DNA from: Candidatus Rifleibacteriota bacterium
GTDB lineage: Bacteria > Muiribacteriota > Ozemobacteria > Ozemobacterales > Ozemobacteraceae
Reading direction: 5' to 3'
Assembly (NCBI GenBank): GCA_015232575.1
Contig: JADFZL010000031.1
Coordinates: 1-41,243, forward strand
DNA length: 41,243 nt
Shown here: positions 8,143 to 16,448 of the stretch, piece after piece
Position numbering within the stretch: position 1 is the stretch's first letter
How the letters are laid out: each line of letters begins with the position of its first letter
Notes under the pieces: model-generated
Told to the model about the DNA's origin: nothing
The model's database searches: none
The model's input: only the letters and a program-made list of their open reading frames with translations
Translations under genes and position numbers: made by a program

Positions 8143-9474
8143 GTGCGCGTAAAATCATTTCTGCCGTTTTTTGTCGTCATGTTTTCAATGTTCGTTTCAG
8201 TCGTTTCGGCTCAGGCCATCAGAGTTTCAGACCGCCAGGTGTTCATCGTTCCGACGATTGAAGCCCGGGATATTCTCAATTCGGATTCGCTGAGCTGTGA
8301 ATCGTGGACCGCAATCGGGGAGACCATGCTCGTCATCGGTGGCGAAGGATGGATGAAAACCCTCGACAAGAAAAAAGTGGCTTACAAAACCCACCCCATC
8401 GGAAAAACCGATGAAATATGGCTTCTCACCACCAAGGACCCTTCGCTGAAAAACATCGAATTTGCCGGAGCCCGGCAGATTTTCAGGGCAAACGGTTTTG
8501 CGGTGTTCATGGGCGATGAGATCACAAAAATGGGCTTCACGTCAAAATACTCCTCTGATTTCTCCCGCGTGGATCCTCTTCCGGGCAATGAAGAGTTGCT
8601 CTCAATGCCGCGCTATCCACTTAAGACCACCCGGAACGATGCAACCGGTGAGCTTCTCGACCGCCTCAATCGCGAGGCTTTCACGACCGATCTCAAGGTT
8701 TTTCTCGACTGCAAAACACGCTACACCTATACCGAAGGCGCCATGCAAGCCCTCGCTTACGCCGAAAAGGTCATGACCGACCTCGGACTGGCGGTCAAAC
8801 GCCTTCCGTTCGGCAGTTCGGGCCAGAAACGTGAAAATCTCGAAGGGTTCCAGGCGGGTTCCGACGCATCGAACGCCGGTGAAGTAATCGTTATTGGCCA
8901 CCTTGACAGCACCTCCGAACAGGCAAAAACCTTTGCGCCCGGCGCTGACGACAACGGTTCCGGATCAGCCGGCGTTCTCGCGCTCGCAAGACTCATGAAG
9001 GGTCTGAAGCCCCGCGCCAACGTCAGATTCGTGCTGGTCCTCGGCGAAGAGCAGGCTATTCTTGGCTCCAAAGCCTTTGCCGCTGCGCTCAAACCCGAAG
9101 AAGTCGCGAGAATCCGCTGCGTGATCAATATGGACATGATCGGGTTCGACGCCAAACAGCCTCTCTCGATGCAGATCGAAACTTCGAAAAGCTTCACCCA
9201 GACCGCCAGGCAGTTCGCGGATCTGGCCGCAAAATACACCACTATGACTACCGTTACCAGCTACAATCCGTGGGGTTCTGACCACGTCCCCTTCATCAAG
9301 AAGGAGATTCCGGCCGTTCTGACGATCGAAAGCGAATTCGACGACAATCCCACCTATCACAAAACCACTGACGTATTTGAAAAGGTCAATCTCGACCTGT
9401 GCCACCAGATCCTGCGACTCAACGCCGCCGTTCTCGCTGAAACTGCCGGTGTAGAAAAGCTTTCCGAAAGATAG
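8143..9474 (+). CDS. Secreted M28-family zinc aminopeptidase
   Basis: The GTG start at 8143 follows a strong GAGGAGG about seven bases upstream and opens with a signal peptide (MRVKSFLPFFVVMFSMF, cut near VVSA). The 443-residue protein has an N-terminal region of about 200 residues and then an M28 co-catalytic dizinc domain. Expected ligands are visible: H253 in IGHLDS, D269 in GADDNGSG bridging the metals, the general base and ligand E302-E303 in LGEEQ, D331 in NMDMIG, and H381 in WGSDHVPF. It should release N-terminal amino acids from peptides outside the cytoplasm. The gene is clearly more G+C-rich than its neighbours, which suggests a different origin. It is monocistronic with its own promoter. 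Confidence 0.92.
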   Translation: MRVKSFLPFFVVMFSMFVSVVSAQAIRVSDRQVFIVPTIEARDILNSDSLSCESWTAIGETMLVIGGEGWMKTLDKKKVAYKTHPIGKTDEIWLLTTKDPSLKNIEFAGARQIFRANGFAVFMGDEITKMGFTSKYSSDFSRVDPLPGNEELLSMPRYPLKTTRNDATGELLDRLNREAFTTDLKVFLDCKTRYTYTEGAMQALAYAEKVMTDLGLAVKRLPFGSSGQKRENLEGFQAGSDASNAGEVIVIGHLDSTSEQAKTFAPGADDNGSGSAGVLALARLMKGLKPRANVRFVLVLGEEQAILGSKAFAAALKPEEVARIRCVINMDMIGFDAKQPLSMQIETSKSFTQTARQFADLAAKYTTMTTVTSYNPWGSDHVPFIKKEIPAVLTIESEFDDNPTYHKTTDVFEKVNLDLCHQILRLNAAVLAETAGVEKLSER

Positions 9475-9865
9475 TCGATTGCTATAATTCTGGAGTCCCC
9501 GCCCTCAGCAGTTATGCCGATCCTTGTCGGCTAAGGATATTACACGAAGTTTATTTATAGTGATTTCGCGAAATTGAATGATTAAGAATGGTTGGTACAA
9601 AGCAACTACCTGTTGATGCCAAAAAGCAATGCAGAAATTTGGGTGGGTAAATAAAAATTTGAAAACCAAAAAATCTGTGTAGAATGCTAAATTATTATGA
9701 GACCATTTATTTCGGAATTGCTGGTTGAAGAGAAAAATTCAGAGACCGATTTTCGGGCCTGACCAGCTCTGATATTGAGCAATCTTTCGGAAATATTTAA
9801 AAACTCTCCAGATCTTTTTGGTCTGGAGAGTTTTTTATTGTTTTATTGTTGTTGCAGGGGAAGTC
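9475..9865. other. Intergenic region, repeat boundary and terminator
   Basis: From 9475 to 9759 I find no gene; a short GCCGA/TCGGC hairpin near 9515 is the only structure. From 9760 onward the sequence is the left end of the duplicated block also found from 12564, and it includes a strong terminator at 9799-9835. Confidence 0.6.
9799..9835 (-). terminator. Rho-independent terminator (copy 1)
   Basis: An 11-bp perfect stem, AACTCTCCAGA with TCTGGAGAGTT, surrounds a short loop and has T-runs on both sides, so it could work in both directions. It lies about 30 bases after the stop of the small secreted protein gene. It is conserved in copy 2. Confidence 0.85.
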
Positions 9866-10396
9866 TTAGTTAGCCTTTTCTGCAAGATTCTGGACACCCA
9901 TCAATTTGATTGATTGAAGACCGACTGCAGCTTCGAATTTACCTTTAAATCTTTTAAATCTGTTTTTGGAATCTTTGATTGCCTTAACAAGTCCATCACG
10001 ATCTAATGTACAATTTTTGTCTGGAGTGATAAATTCAACCGGGCAGGCATATTTATTAAAACCTAACATCGAGGTAACATCAATGCTCTGTGCATTCGCT
10101 TTAAGATAAGCGTCAACATTCTTGATAAGATCCGGGGCCGCATCCTTTTCGGTGATGGTATAGTTTGTGATTCGGACAGTCAAGCGCTTAATTTCAGTGA
10201 TCAAGGGCATGTCGGCATATTTTATAAGAGATCCAAAACCCTGCCAGACCTTGTGTGTAGCCAAGTCAAGAACTTCGAATGTTGCTTCGAAGGCTATTCC
10301 GCGAGCCTGGCTGCCGGATGCGTCTCTGGCCATAACGGAACTCGATGTCAACAGCAGTGCAACGAACAGAACTGTCATGATAAGTACACGTTTCAT
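9866..10396 (-). CDS. Small secreted protein, paralogue A
   Basis: The 176-residue protein starts after AAAGGAG and has a signal peptide MKRVLIMTVLFVALLLTSSS probably cut after VMA. The mature part (about 154 residues) has a central ITEKDAAPDLIKNVDAYL helix-like stretch and two cysteines (in KYACPVEF and KNCTLDRD) that could form a disulphide. I recognise no family. It differs from the copy at 12670-13200 at 8 of 176 residues. Both reading frames are intact, so both copies are probably functional. Its genomic partner is the PilX-like gene, which suggests a role on the outside of the cell with that protein. Confidence 0.8.
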   Translation of the reverse strand: MKRVLIMTVLFVALLLTSSSVMARDASGSQARGIAFEATFEVLDLATHKVWQGFGSLIKYADMPLITEIKRLTVRITNYTITEKDAAPDLIKNVDAYLKANAQSIDVTSMLGFNKYACPVEFITPDKNCTLDRDGLVKAIKDSKNRFKRFKGKFEAAVGLQSIKLMGVQNLAEKAN

Positions 10397-10546
10397 AAAA
10401 TTCTCCTTTAATCTTTTGTTTTAGTATTTTATTTAAGTATTTTGTTCTACTCTAACTATGCTTACTCTTCAAAAGATTAAATTGTTACATATAATATAAA
10501 AAGTTTGTTGTTATTTGTCACCGCTAATTATCACGCTTTGATCGAA

Positions 10547-10892
10547 TTAGCTTACCACAAGCTGCCGGGACCACTTGTACAACCCTCCCTGATCGTGGTT
10601 GAATCGGATATTGTACCTGATGAGTCCACCATCGGGAAAAGCACTCATTGTGGTCGGCCGGACTTCAGTATCGTACAGACCCATTTCCCAGACCGCCACG
10701 CCCCCGAAAACATTCATTTTCGTAACACCTGCAGGACCTGAAAGCAGGCGTCCTCCCTGCGCCATTGCTCCCGTGCCTGGAAAAAAGGCCACCAGATAGG
10801 CATCAATTTCATCTCTGGTATCAAGTTGAATGTTGCCTTCGAGGGCAATAATTGTCATCTGAAATTTTGAAAAACCATCCGGGTCGTGAATT
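10547..10892 (-). pseudogene. 3' fragment of the PilX-like gene
   Basis: This matches the C-terminal part of the protein encoded at 13316-15865, starting mid-gene at the repeat boundary. It has no signal, no prepilin leader and no ribosome binding site. Relative to the full copy the codon after VVS is TAA instead of GAC, so the last 13 residues are lost. A reading frame of 103 residues begins at an internal ATG (10858), but this is almost certainly a non-functional duplication remnant. Confidence 0.85.
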
Positions 10893-10918
10893 TAAAGAAG
10901 TGTGTAAGCTGTTGAAGC

Positions 10919-11029
10919 ATGGTTGAGAATGAGCAACATTTTAATAATCTTGATAAAAATTCTATGGTTGAGGTAGAATCTCTGAAAGACCTGACATTTT
11001 CCAACTGGATTGGACAGAACCTTGAATGA
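10919..11029 (+). other. Short open frame preceding the DUF3626 gene
   Basis: A 36-codon frame beginning MVENEQHFNNLDKNSM ends in a TGA that overlaps the TTG candidate start of the next gene (11022). Composition looks coding, but it has no strong ribosome binding site. It may be a leader peptide or the displaced N-terminus of the downstream gene. Confidence 0.3.
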
Positions 11030-12389
11030 GATTCAACTAAAAGCCCTGCAATGCTTTGAGGCTGCAGCAAAAGCACAATCTGATGATGCCCGGAGTCGTA
11101 TTGCAGAAATTTTGATGCGAAACCGGGTCGGTTATGACTTTTTTGCTGCCGCAAGTGAGTCGGTTCGGGAAAGAGCACGCGTCGTGATTCATTTTCATCC
11201 CGATCGACTTGATCAATTCAAGAAAACAGTCATTGAATCTCTTCTTGAGAAAGGGTATGTGACCAATCAATTCGAGACGGGTATCTCAGGCGGTTCGCTG
11301 ACTCCATTTTCGGGAGGTCCACGGGACAAATGGGAAGAACGCCTTTTCGGAGGTGTCTATCAAAAACCCGGGGTTCGGGCGGCCGACAGACCGAAGTATG
11401 GAGCGCTTGATTTGATGAACTTTTCCGACGGAGCCGCTCCCCGGTTCGGTTCCTGCTATTTCCGATTAGGAAAAGATGTGCTGAAACGTTGCACCTTTAC
11501 CAATAAAGATAGTGTATTTGAGCCAGATATCTTTGGTACAGTGATGCACCCGGACGCTCTTCTCGAACATCTTCTGCTACGCGCGGAAACTGAAACATCT
11601 GTTCTCGGGATAGAACACCCCTGTGTTAATGGGCTTTTGAAAAGGTTTTCCTGCTTGTCAGATAATAGAGTGGCCTTCTCGTCATCCTTCGGTCGAACAC
11701 TTGATGACTATGTTGAGGCCCAGATCCATGGACCGATTCAATTGCGGACCGACGTCGACCGCCTGGTGGCCGATCCATCCTTCATGGGAACCGAAATCGA
11801 AACGGCCATGAGATCACTTTGCCAGAAATACGCAATCGAAATGGATTGGCACGCCGGCTTTTCAGTTTCATGCGATAAAGTTCCAGCAGAATTCCGCGGA
11901 CCACGAATTCCAGTCCTGGCCGGCCGTGTTGCCGAAAATGGAAAACTTACCGCCAGTATCATCGGGAAGGCGGCGTTTTCTCTCGCAATGAACCCTGAGT
12001 TCTGGCATGATTGGGCGCCGTTTCCAGAAACCCTGCAGCATATCAAGCAGCTCTGGCACGTCCTCGCCCATTTCGGAGAGCCGTTAATTCGCAAACCCGC
12101 ACTCATCGATGCAGTAATTGCCATCGTCGAAAAAGAGATCTGTCGGTTGAGTGAAATCGAAAAAACGCCAGAAGAAACCCATCCATCGACATTCGATCGA
12201 AATGACCTTCCGCTGCTACAAATGATTCTCGAGGTTCTTGAGAGTGCCCGGTCGCAAGAAACTTCCAAAATTGACCTGAACGGAAAACCTCGTTCTTTCC
12301 TTTTGGAGTTGTTTGACGAACATGCAAGGGAGCTTCCTGATTTCTGTAGAGATATTGGGCGCAGCGTTTTAAATGAATTGTGTGAATGA
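11010..12389 (+). CDS. DUF3626-like protein
   Basis: The 459-residue protein resembles the DUF3626 family of unknown function. Visible blocks are VVIHFHPDR near residue 54, a YVTNQFETGISGGSL segment, RDKWEERLFGG, RPKYGALDLM and GAAPRFGSCYFRL, all charged and conserved-looking, plus MHPDALLEHLL. No signal peptide or membrane segment is seen, so it is probably cytoplasmic. The start is uncertain: only TTG codons (11010 or 11022) are in frame and neither has a good ribosome binding site. The gene is more G+C-rich than the flanking pilin-like genes and sits exactly between the two copies of the duplicated block, facing the other way. This suggests insertion or a rearrangement around it. Confidence 0.75.
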   Translation: MDRTLNEIQLKALQCFEAAAKAQSDDARSRIAEILMRNRVGYDFFAAASESVRERARVVIHFHPDRLDQFKKTVIESLLEKGYVTNQFETGISGGSLTPFSGGPRDKWEERLFGGVYQKPGVRAADRPKYGALDLMNFSDGAAPRFGSCYFRLGKDVLKRCTFTNKDSVFEPDIFGTVMHPDALLEHLLLRAETETSVLGIEHPCVNGLLKRFSCLSDNRVAFSSSFGRTLDDYVEAQIHGPIQLRTDVDRLVADPSFMGTEIETAMRSLCQKYAIEMDWHAGFSVSCDKVPAEFRGPRIPVLAGRVAENGKLTASIIGKAAFSLAMNPEFWHDWAPFPETLQHIKQLWHVLAHFGEPLIRKPALIDAVIAIVEKEICRLSEIEKTPEETHPSTFDRNDLPLLQMILEVLESARSQETSKIDLNGKPRSFLLELFDEHARELPDFCRDIGRSVLNELCE

Positions 12390-12603
12390 CAAGGAAACCC
12401 ATGGACAGACAGGAATATTTCAACCATACCATTCCCTCATTCATAGATTGCCTATCATGGAAATTGCTAATAAGAAAAGCAGGCTTCAAAATGTCTGACC
12501 AGGGAAATTCTTCTTTTAAAAATACAACTGGCGTATGTCATATCAGACATCAGCTCCCTGCTTTGATCAGTTCTGATGTTGAGCAATATTTCGGAAACAT
12601 AAA

Positions 12604-12640
12604 AAAACTCTCCAGATTTTTTTGGTCTGGAGAGTTTTTT
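12604..12640 (-). terminator. Rho-independent terminator (copy 2)
   Basis: The same AACTCTCCAGA/TCTGGAGAGTT stem as at 9799-9835, with a T-rich loop and T-runs on either side. It can end both the minus-strand pilin-like operon and the plus-strand DUF3626 transcript. Confidence 0.85.
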
Positions 12641-12669
12641 ATTTTTTGATTGTTGTTGCAGGGGAAATT

Positions 12670-13200
12670 TTAGTTAGCCTTTTCTGCAATATTATGGACA
12701 CCCATCAATTTGATTGATTGAAGACCAACTGTGGCTTCGAATTTACCTTTAAATCTTTTAAATCTGTTTTTGGAATCTTTGATCGCCTTAACAAGTCCAT
12801 CACGATCTAATGTACAATCTTTGTCTGGACTTATAAATTCAACTGGACAGGCATATTTATTAAAACCTAACATCGAGGTAACATCAATGCTCTGTGCGTT
12901 CGTTCTAAGATAGGCGTCAACGTTCTTGATAAGATCCGGGGCAGCATCCTTTTCGGTGATGGTATAGTTTGTGATTCGGACAGTCAAGCGCTTAATATCA
13001 GTGATCAAGGGCATGTCAGCATATTTTATAAGAGATCCAAAACCCTGCCATACCTTGTGTGTAGCCAGGTCAAGAACTTCGAATGTTGCTTCGAAGGCTA
13101 TTCCGCGAGCCTGGCTGCCGGATGCGTCTCTGGCCATAACGGAACTCGATGTCAACAGCAGTGCAACGAACAGAACTGTCATGATAAGTACACGTTTCAT
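12670..13200 (-). CDS. Small secreted protein, paralogue B
   Basis: This is a 176-residue signal-peptide protein, 168 of 176 residues identical to the product of 9866-10396. Differences include E to D, K to R, A to T, N to D and Q to H changes spread along the mature part; the signal peptide is unchanged. It lies 115 bases downstream of the PilX-like gene on the same strand and ends at a strong terminator, so it is probably the last gene of that unit. Its leader contains a perfect short tandem repeat (GTTTTAGTATTTT twice, plus-strand reading) that is imperfect in copy A. The function is unknown. Confidence 0.82.
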   Translation of the reverse strand: MKRVLIMTVLFVALLLTSSSVMARDASGSQARGIAFEATFEVLDLATHKVWQGFGSLIKYADMPLITDIKRLTVRITNYTITEKDAAPDLIKNVDAYLRTNAQSIDVTSMLGFNKYACPVEFISPDKDCTLDRDGLVKAIKDSKNRFKRFKGKFEATVGLQSIKLMGVHNIAEKAN

Positions 13201-13315
13201 AAAATTCTCCTTTAATCTTTTGTTTTAGTATTTTGTTTTAGTATTTTGTTCTACTCTAACTATGCTTACTCTTCAAAAGATTAAATTGTTACATAAAAAA
13301 ATAAAAAGTTTGTTG

Positions 13316-15865
13316 TTATTTGTCACCTGTAATTATCACGCTTTGATCGAAGTCACTTACCACAAGTTGCCGCGACTCCTTGTACAACTCTCCCTGATCG
13401 TGGTTGAATCGGATATTATATCTGATGAGTCCGCCATCGGGAAAAGCACTCATTGTGGTCGGCCGAACTTCAGTATCGTACAGACCCATTTCCCAGACCG
13501 CCACTCCCCCGAAAACATTCATTTTCGTAACACCCGCAGGACCTGAAAGCAGGCGTCCCCCCTGTGCCGTTGCTCCCGTGCCTGGGAAAAGGGCCACCAG
13601 ATAGGCATCAATTTCATCTCTGGTATCGAGTTGAATGTTGCCTTCGAGGGCAATAATTGTCATCTGAAATTTTGGAAAGCCATTCGGGTCCCGCGGACTT
13701 ATTATCGGGCCCGGAATGATGATATCTCCGCGATCGACGATAATGATCAGATGATTCTGCAGCAAAATCGGCCCCGGCAAAGAAAGAGCCTGATCAGTCA
13801 CAGCTGGTACATGGGGGCTCTTGCCCATCAGGGTATTCCGGCGATTGATATAGAATATTCCCGGCATTTTCGGAACATGCCACTTGTCTTTTTGCCCCGG
13901 TATCTGATTAAAGAATGCCTGTGTGAAATAGTCTTCAGAACCGACGCCCCTGTTGAAACTCAGGTCGGTATCATCACCGGGGTGGTTGAACAATAACTCT
14001 GCCAGCTTCTGATTTTCCTGTTTCTGATCTGAACAGGAGCTGAAATCGAGCACGTGTGTCACCCGATTCAGGATGGCTGTCGGGTCGAAAGCAGCCACAT
14101 CTCCTTCGTAATTAGAAACAATTTTGCTGCCAGCGGGAATATTCAGGGAAATATTCGTGGCAAATAATCCTTTGGGAATAGGCGATTTCCCTGGAAAATA
14201 GCGTTTCGGCAGGCGATCAGGAAGAACTCCCTGGGAAATTACTGGCTCGTAATTATCTGATCCAAATTGGGGAAAAGCCCACGAGTCAAGAGAGATTCCC
14301 GGGTAGGACATGGTATCGAAGAGGCAATTCCAGGCAAGTCCGGGAAAAGGAGTAACCGGATCCATGTGTGGGGAAAAATCTACTGGAGAAACCTTCAGAT
14401 AACTCTCAAAGCCGCTGTTTGCTCCCTTGAACATCTGTTCATGCTGCGAGAAGGCCTGATCAGCAACGGTGTTTCTCAAGGTAATCGGATCACGGGGTCC
14501 GTATTGCCTTTCCATTCCAGAAAAGGGCGGAGTTTTCGGTTTGAGGCGGCCTGAAAGATTGTCCACCGAACCTGGCGGTTTGCCCTGATGCGTGCCCTTC
14601 CCGTTGACAATATAGGATTTCAGGAATGACACTAGTACTTTGCCGAGCATCAGCGTCCTCGAAGGACGAAGGCGATCGCCGAAAGGAAACAGCCAGGTGG
14701 AAGAGCAGTTGATTAAATCCTTGTCAGTCTTTCCGAGATGAGGCCATTGATTGTCCGACAAAACACCGAGAGGAAAATAGACCCCCTTCGCATCTTGTCC
14801 CAAAGTATAGAAGCCCTGAAAGACCCCGCTGATAGAAACGGAAAAGTCTTGACCGGTGGTTTTAATATCCGGCAGAATGATCGTCTCAGATGGCAGAGCT
14901 AATTTCTTTGTAATGGGATTTTCAACGGGCATGGACAGCATAAAATTACAGCCGCCCGGAGTGTCGTAGCCCGAACCAAGACGCAGGCACACCGGCGCCT
15001 TGTTGGTGCCGTCCAGCCACGGGCCGAGAAACACCCAGCCACGGTTCTGAATATCCTTTGCGGCGTCCGGTACAACCACTGGCTGATTTTGTTCCGGAAA
15101 ACTTCCGCCGTTAATAACGCAAAGAGGCGAAGAGTATTGGCGTTTTTCGGGAATGGGCCATTTGAAGTTCGGCTGCAACTCTCCGGTATAATTCAAGCCA
15201 AGAGCATTGTAGGAATACATAGAGGGCGTGAAAGGAACGAACAGGGAAAAACGGGCATAAGGGCCTGGATTGAAGCTTACTACCCGGAATAAGCGAACAA
15301 TGGATGCCCGTCGCGCAAGTTTTTCGTAAACCACGCTGCAGGAAATCACCAGCTCACCTGATTTTTCAACAGGGTCAAAACCCCTGCCAATCGACCCGGG
15401 AATGGTTTTAAGATGTTTCAGAGTAACCGTGAGGGAACTGCAGTAAGGAGCTTCCCATGTACTGCGCAGATGAGTCATTTGGGCCAGATAGGCATTGATG
15501 TCGGCCTTGAGAGGCTCTAACAAGTCGTTGTCAAGAGTGATTTCGGCATCGTTGTCATGCAGGGGTTCAAACAGGGCCGGTACCAAATTCGGTGTGAAAA
15601 ACGATTTGCCTGATGATTGAAATTGGTCGGCAATAACTCGAGCGGAAGTCAGGGCCAGACGACCGGCAACTTCTCCCAGCAAAACATGGTGAGCAAGAAT
15701 GTTCTGCTGCATGGCGATGCGATGATAGCTGAAAATGGCCACTCCCATGACCATGGAAAGAATTAGAACCACAGGAAGAACAAAACCTGAGCCAGCTGCG
15801 AGCGATTTCTGAACCGGGCGAATCATTACTATTACTTCATGCTTGATCTGATCAATATCGGACAC
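13316..15865 (-). CDS. PilX-like giant prepilin/secreted protein
   Basis: I choose the GTG at 15863-15865, with GGAAGG (15871-15876) five bases upstream. An ATG 14 codons later (MIRPVQKSL) is the alternative. The 850-residue protein has a short basic leader, then GSG followed by FVLPVVLILSMVMGVAIF and YHRIAMQQN. This has the layout of a type IV prepilin N-terminus: cleavage after Gly, a hydrophobic helix, and no Glu at +5, as in PilX/PulK-type minor pilins. The remaining 800 residues are a large, Gly/Pro-rich extracellular region, far longer than usual pilins. It ends with a segment reading LEGNIQLDTRDEIDAYLVA, reminiscent of the C-terminal domains of PilX-like proteins. Neighbours are a lipoprotein upstream and the small secreted protein downstream. 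Confidence 0.75.
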   Translation of the reverse strand: MSDIDQIKHEVIVMIRPVQKSLAAGSGFVLPVVLILSMVMGVAIFSYHRIAMQQNILAHHVLLGEVAGRLALTSARVIADQFQSSGKSFFTPNLVPALFEPLHDNDAEITLDNDLLEPLKADINAYLAQMTHLRSTWEAPYCSSLTVTLKHLKTIPGSIGRGFDPVEKSGELVISCSVVYEKLARRASIVRLFRVVSFNPGPYARFSLFVPFTPSMYSYNALGLNYTGELQPNFKWPIPEKRQYSSPLCVINGGSFPEQNQPVVVPDAAKDIQNRGWVFLGPWLDGTNKAPVCLRLGSGYDTPGGCNFMLSMPVENPITKKLALPSETIILPDIKTTGQDFSVSISGVFQGFYTLGQDAKGVYFPLGVLSDNQWPHLGKTDKDLINCSSTWLFPFGDRLRPSRTLMLGKVLVSFLKSYIVNGKGTHQGKPPGSVDNLSGRLKPKTPPFSGMERQYGPRDPITLRNTVADQAFSQHEQMFKGANSGFESYLKVSPVDFSPHMDPVTPFPGLAWNCLFDTMSYPGISLDSWAFPQFGSDNYEPVISQGVLPDRLPKRYFPGKSPIPKGLFATNISLNIPAGSKIVSNYEGDVAAFDPTAILNRVTHVLDFSSCSDQKQENQKLAELLFNHPGDDTDLSFNRGVGSEDYFTQAFFNQIPGQKDKWHVPKMPGIFYINRRNTLMGKSPHVPAVTDQALSLPGPILLQNHLIIIVDRGDIIIPGPIISPRDPNGFPKFQMTIIALEGNIQLDTRDEIDAYLVALFPGTGATAQGGRLLSGPAGVTKMNVFGGVAVWEMGLYDTEVRPTTMSAFPDGGLIRYNIRFNHDQGELYKESRQLVVSDFDQSVIITGDK

Positions 15866-15883
15866 GTGAACCTTCCAAAAACT

Positions 15884-15889
15884 ATTATA
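15884..15889 (-). promoter_or_regulatory. Extended -10 promoter of the PilX-like gene
   Basis: TGCTATAAT on the minus strand is a perfect extended -10, about 19 bases before the GTG start. The predicted leader is only about 12 bases, just enough to hold the ribosome binding site. The -35 region is a T-run with no clear hexamer. Confidence 0.5.
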
Positions 15890-15957
15890 GCAGAACAAGA
15901 GAAAAAAAACACGCTCGTTTTGATCACTCGTAAAATGTTCTTCTGAGCTCCTGAGCT

Positions 15958-16437
15958 TCAGCGCTTCCCCTTGCGAAGTTTGGATACACGATCATTCAGG
16001 GGAACAGGCGGCGTGGGAAACGTCACAGTATCTGAGTCAGGAATAAGGGGATATTCAATCGTTACCTCCCGGTATTCACCACCAACGCGGATCTGTCTTG
16101 TCGCTTTTTGCAATTTGACCGAGTGTAATGGCAAAGGATTACCAAACCCACGAGGGCCAGGCACAAAGCCTGCCTCGCCCCCGTCTCTCGTTGTGTCGGA
16201 AACCTTCTCGTTCAAAGCGCGCAAAACTATTGCAGAGGTTTTTGTAGATTTCTCTTTGCTTTTGCCAGTGGGCGAGCTGGCTGTTACATACTTTGCCTGA
16301 CTTTCACGCAAAAGTCGTTCTTCCGCTTCTGACAAGCCGCCCGGGCTAACTTTCCTGGCATCCGTTCTCCCGCAGCCGATCAAGTTCAAGAGCACCAGAC
16401 CCCCACCAATAAGGCAGAGGCCTGATGGCAACAGCAA
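15958..16437 (-). CDS. Small lipoprotein
   Basis: This is a 159-residue protein with a lipoprotein signal: MLLPSGLCLIGGGLVLLNLIGCG, with lipobox LIGC at about 19-22. The mature part is short, basic and Ser/Pro-rich (RKVSPGGLSEAEERLL, then a YREVTIEYPLIPDSDTVTF segment) and ends in basic residues, so it looks like a periplasmic tail of an anchored accessory protein. The start is a TTG without a clear ribosome binding site and lies 11 bases after the upstream stop, suggesting translational coupling; another start could be used. It lies between a truncated gene and the PilX-like gene, so it may belong to the same envelope complex. Confidence 0.65.
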   Translation of the reverse strand: MLLPSGLCLIGGGLVLLNLIGCGRTDARKVSPGGLSEAEERLLRESQAKYVTASSPTGKSKEKSTKTSAIVLRALNEKVSDTTRDGGEAGFVPGPRGFGNPLPLHSVKLQKATRQIRVGGEYREVTIEYPLIPDSDTVTFPTPPVPLNDRVSKLRKGKR

Positions 16438-16448
16438 TGGGTTAGTAT

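Larger units (their letters stand above)
9760..10893. repeat. Duplicated block, copy 1
   Basis: It matches 12564-13692 at roughly 95% by eye. The block contains a terminator, a complete small secreted protein gene, and the last 100 or so codons of the PilX-like gene. Similarity stops abruptly after CGGGTC at the right end and before TGACCAG at the left end. This copy carries the degraded pilin-gene end and is therefore the derived one. Confidence 0.9.
12564..13692. repeat. Duplicated block, copy 2 (parental)
   Basis: This is the counterpart of 9760-10893. It contains the terminator, paralogue B and the intact 3' end of the PilX-like gene. It continues without a break into the rest of that gene, so this is the parental copy. 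Confidence 0.9.

Noticed and set aside
11680..11700. TCCTTCGGTCGAAC inside the DUF3626 gene resembling the palindrome family
   Set aside because: Only a partial match inside an open coding frame with no inverted partner; probably chance.
11738..12427. 229-codon minus-strand frame opposite the DUF3626 gene
   Set aside because: A shadow of the plus-strand gene, with Ser/Arg-rich composition and no start signal.
12386..12649. 87-codon plus-strand frame overlapping the DUF3626 stop
   Set aside because: It starts with a tempting ATGA overlap but reads straight through the duplicated boundary and the terminator hairpin, and shows no coding pattern.
13250..13262. A promoter between the PilX-like gene and the small secreted protein gene
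   Set aside because: Only poor hexamers (TTGAAG with TAGAAC) were found, so co-transcription is as likely.
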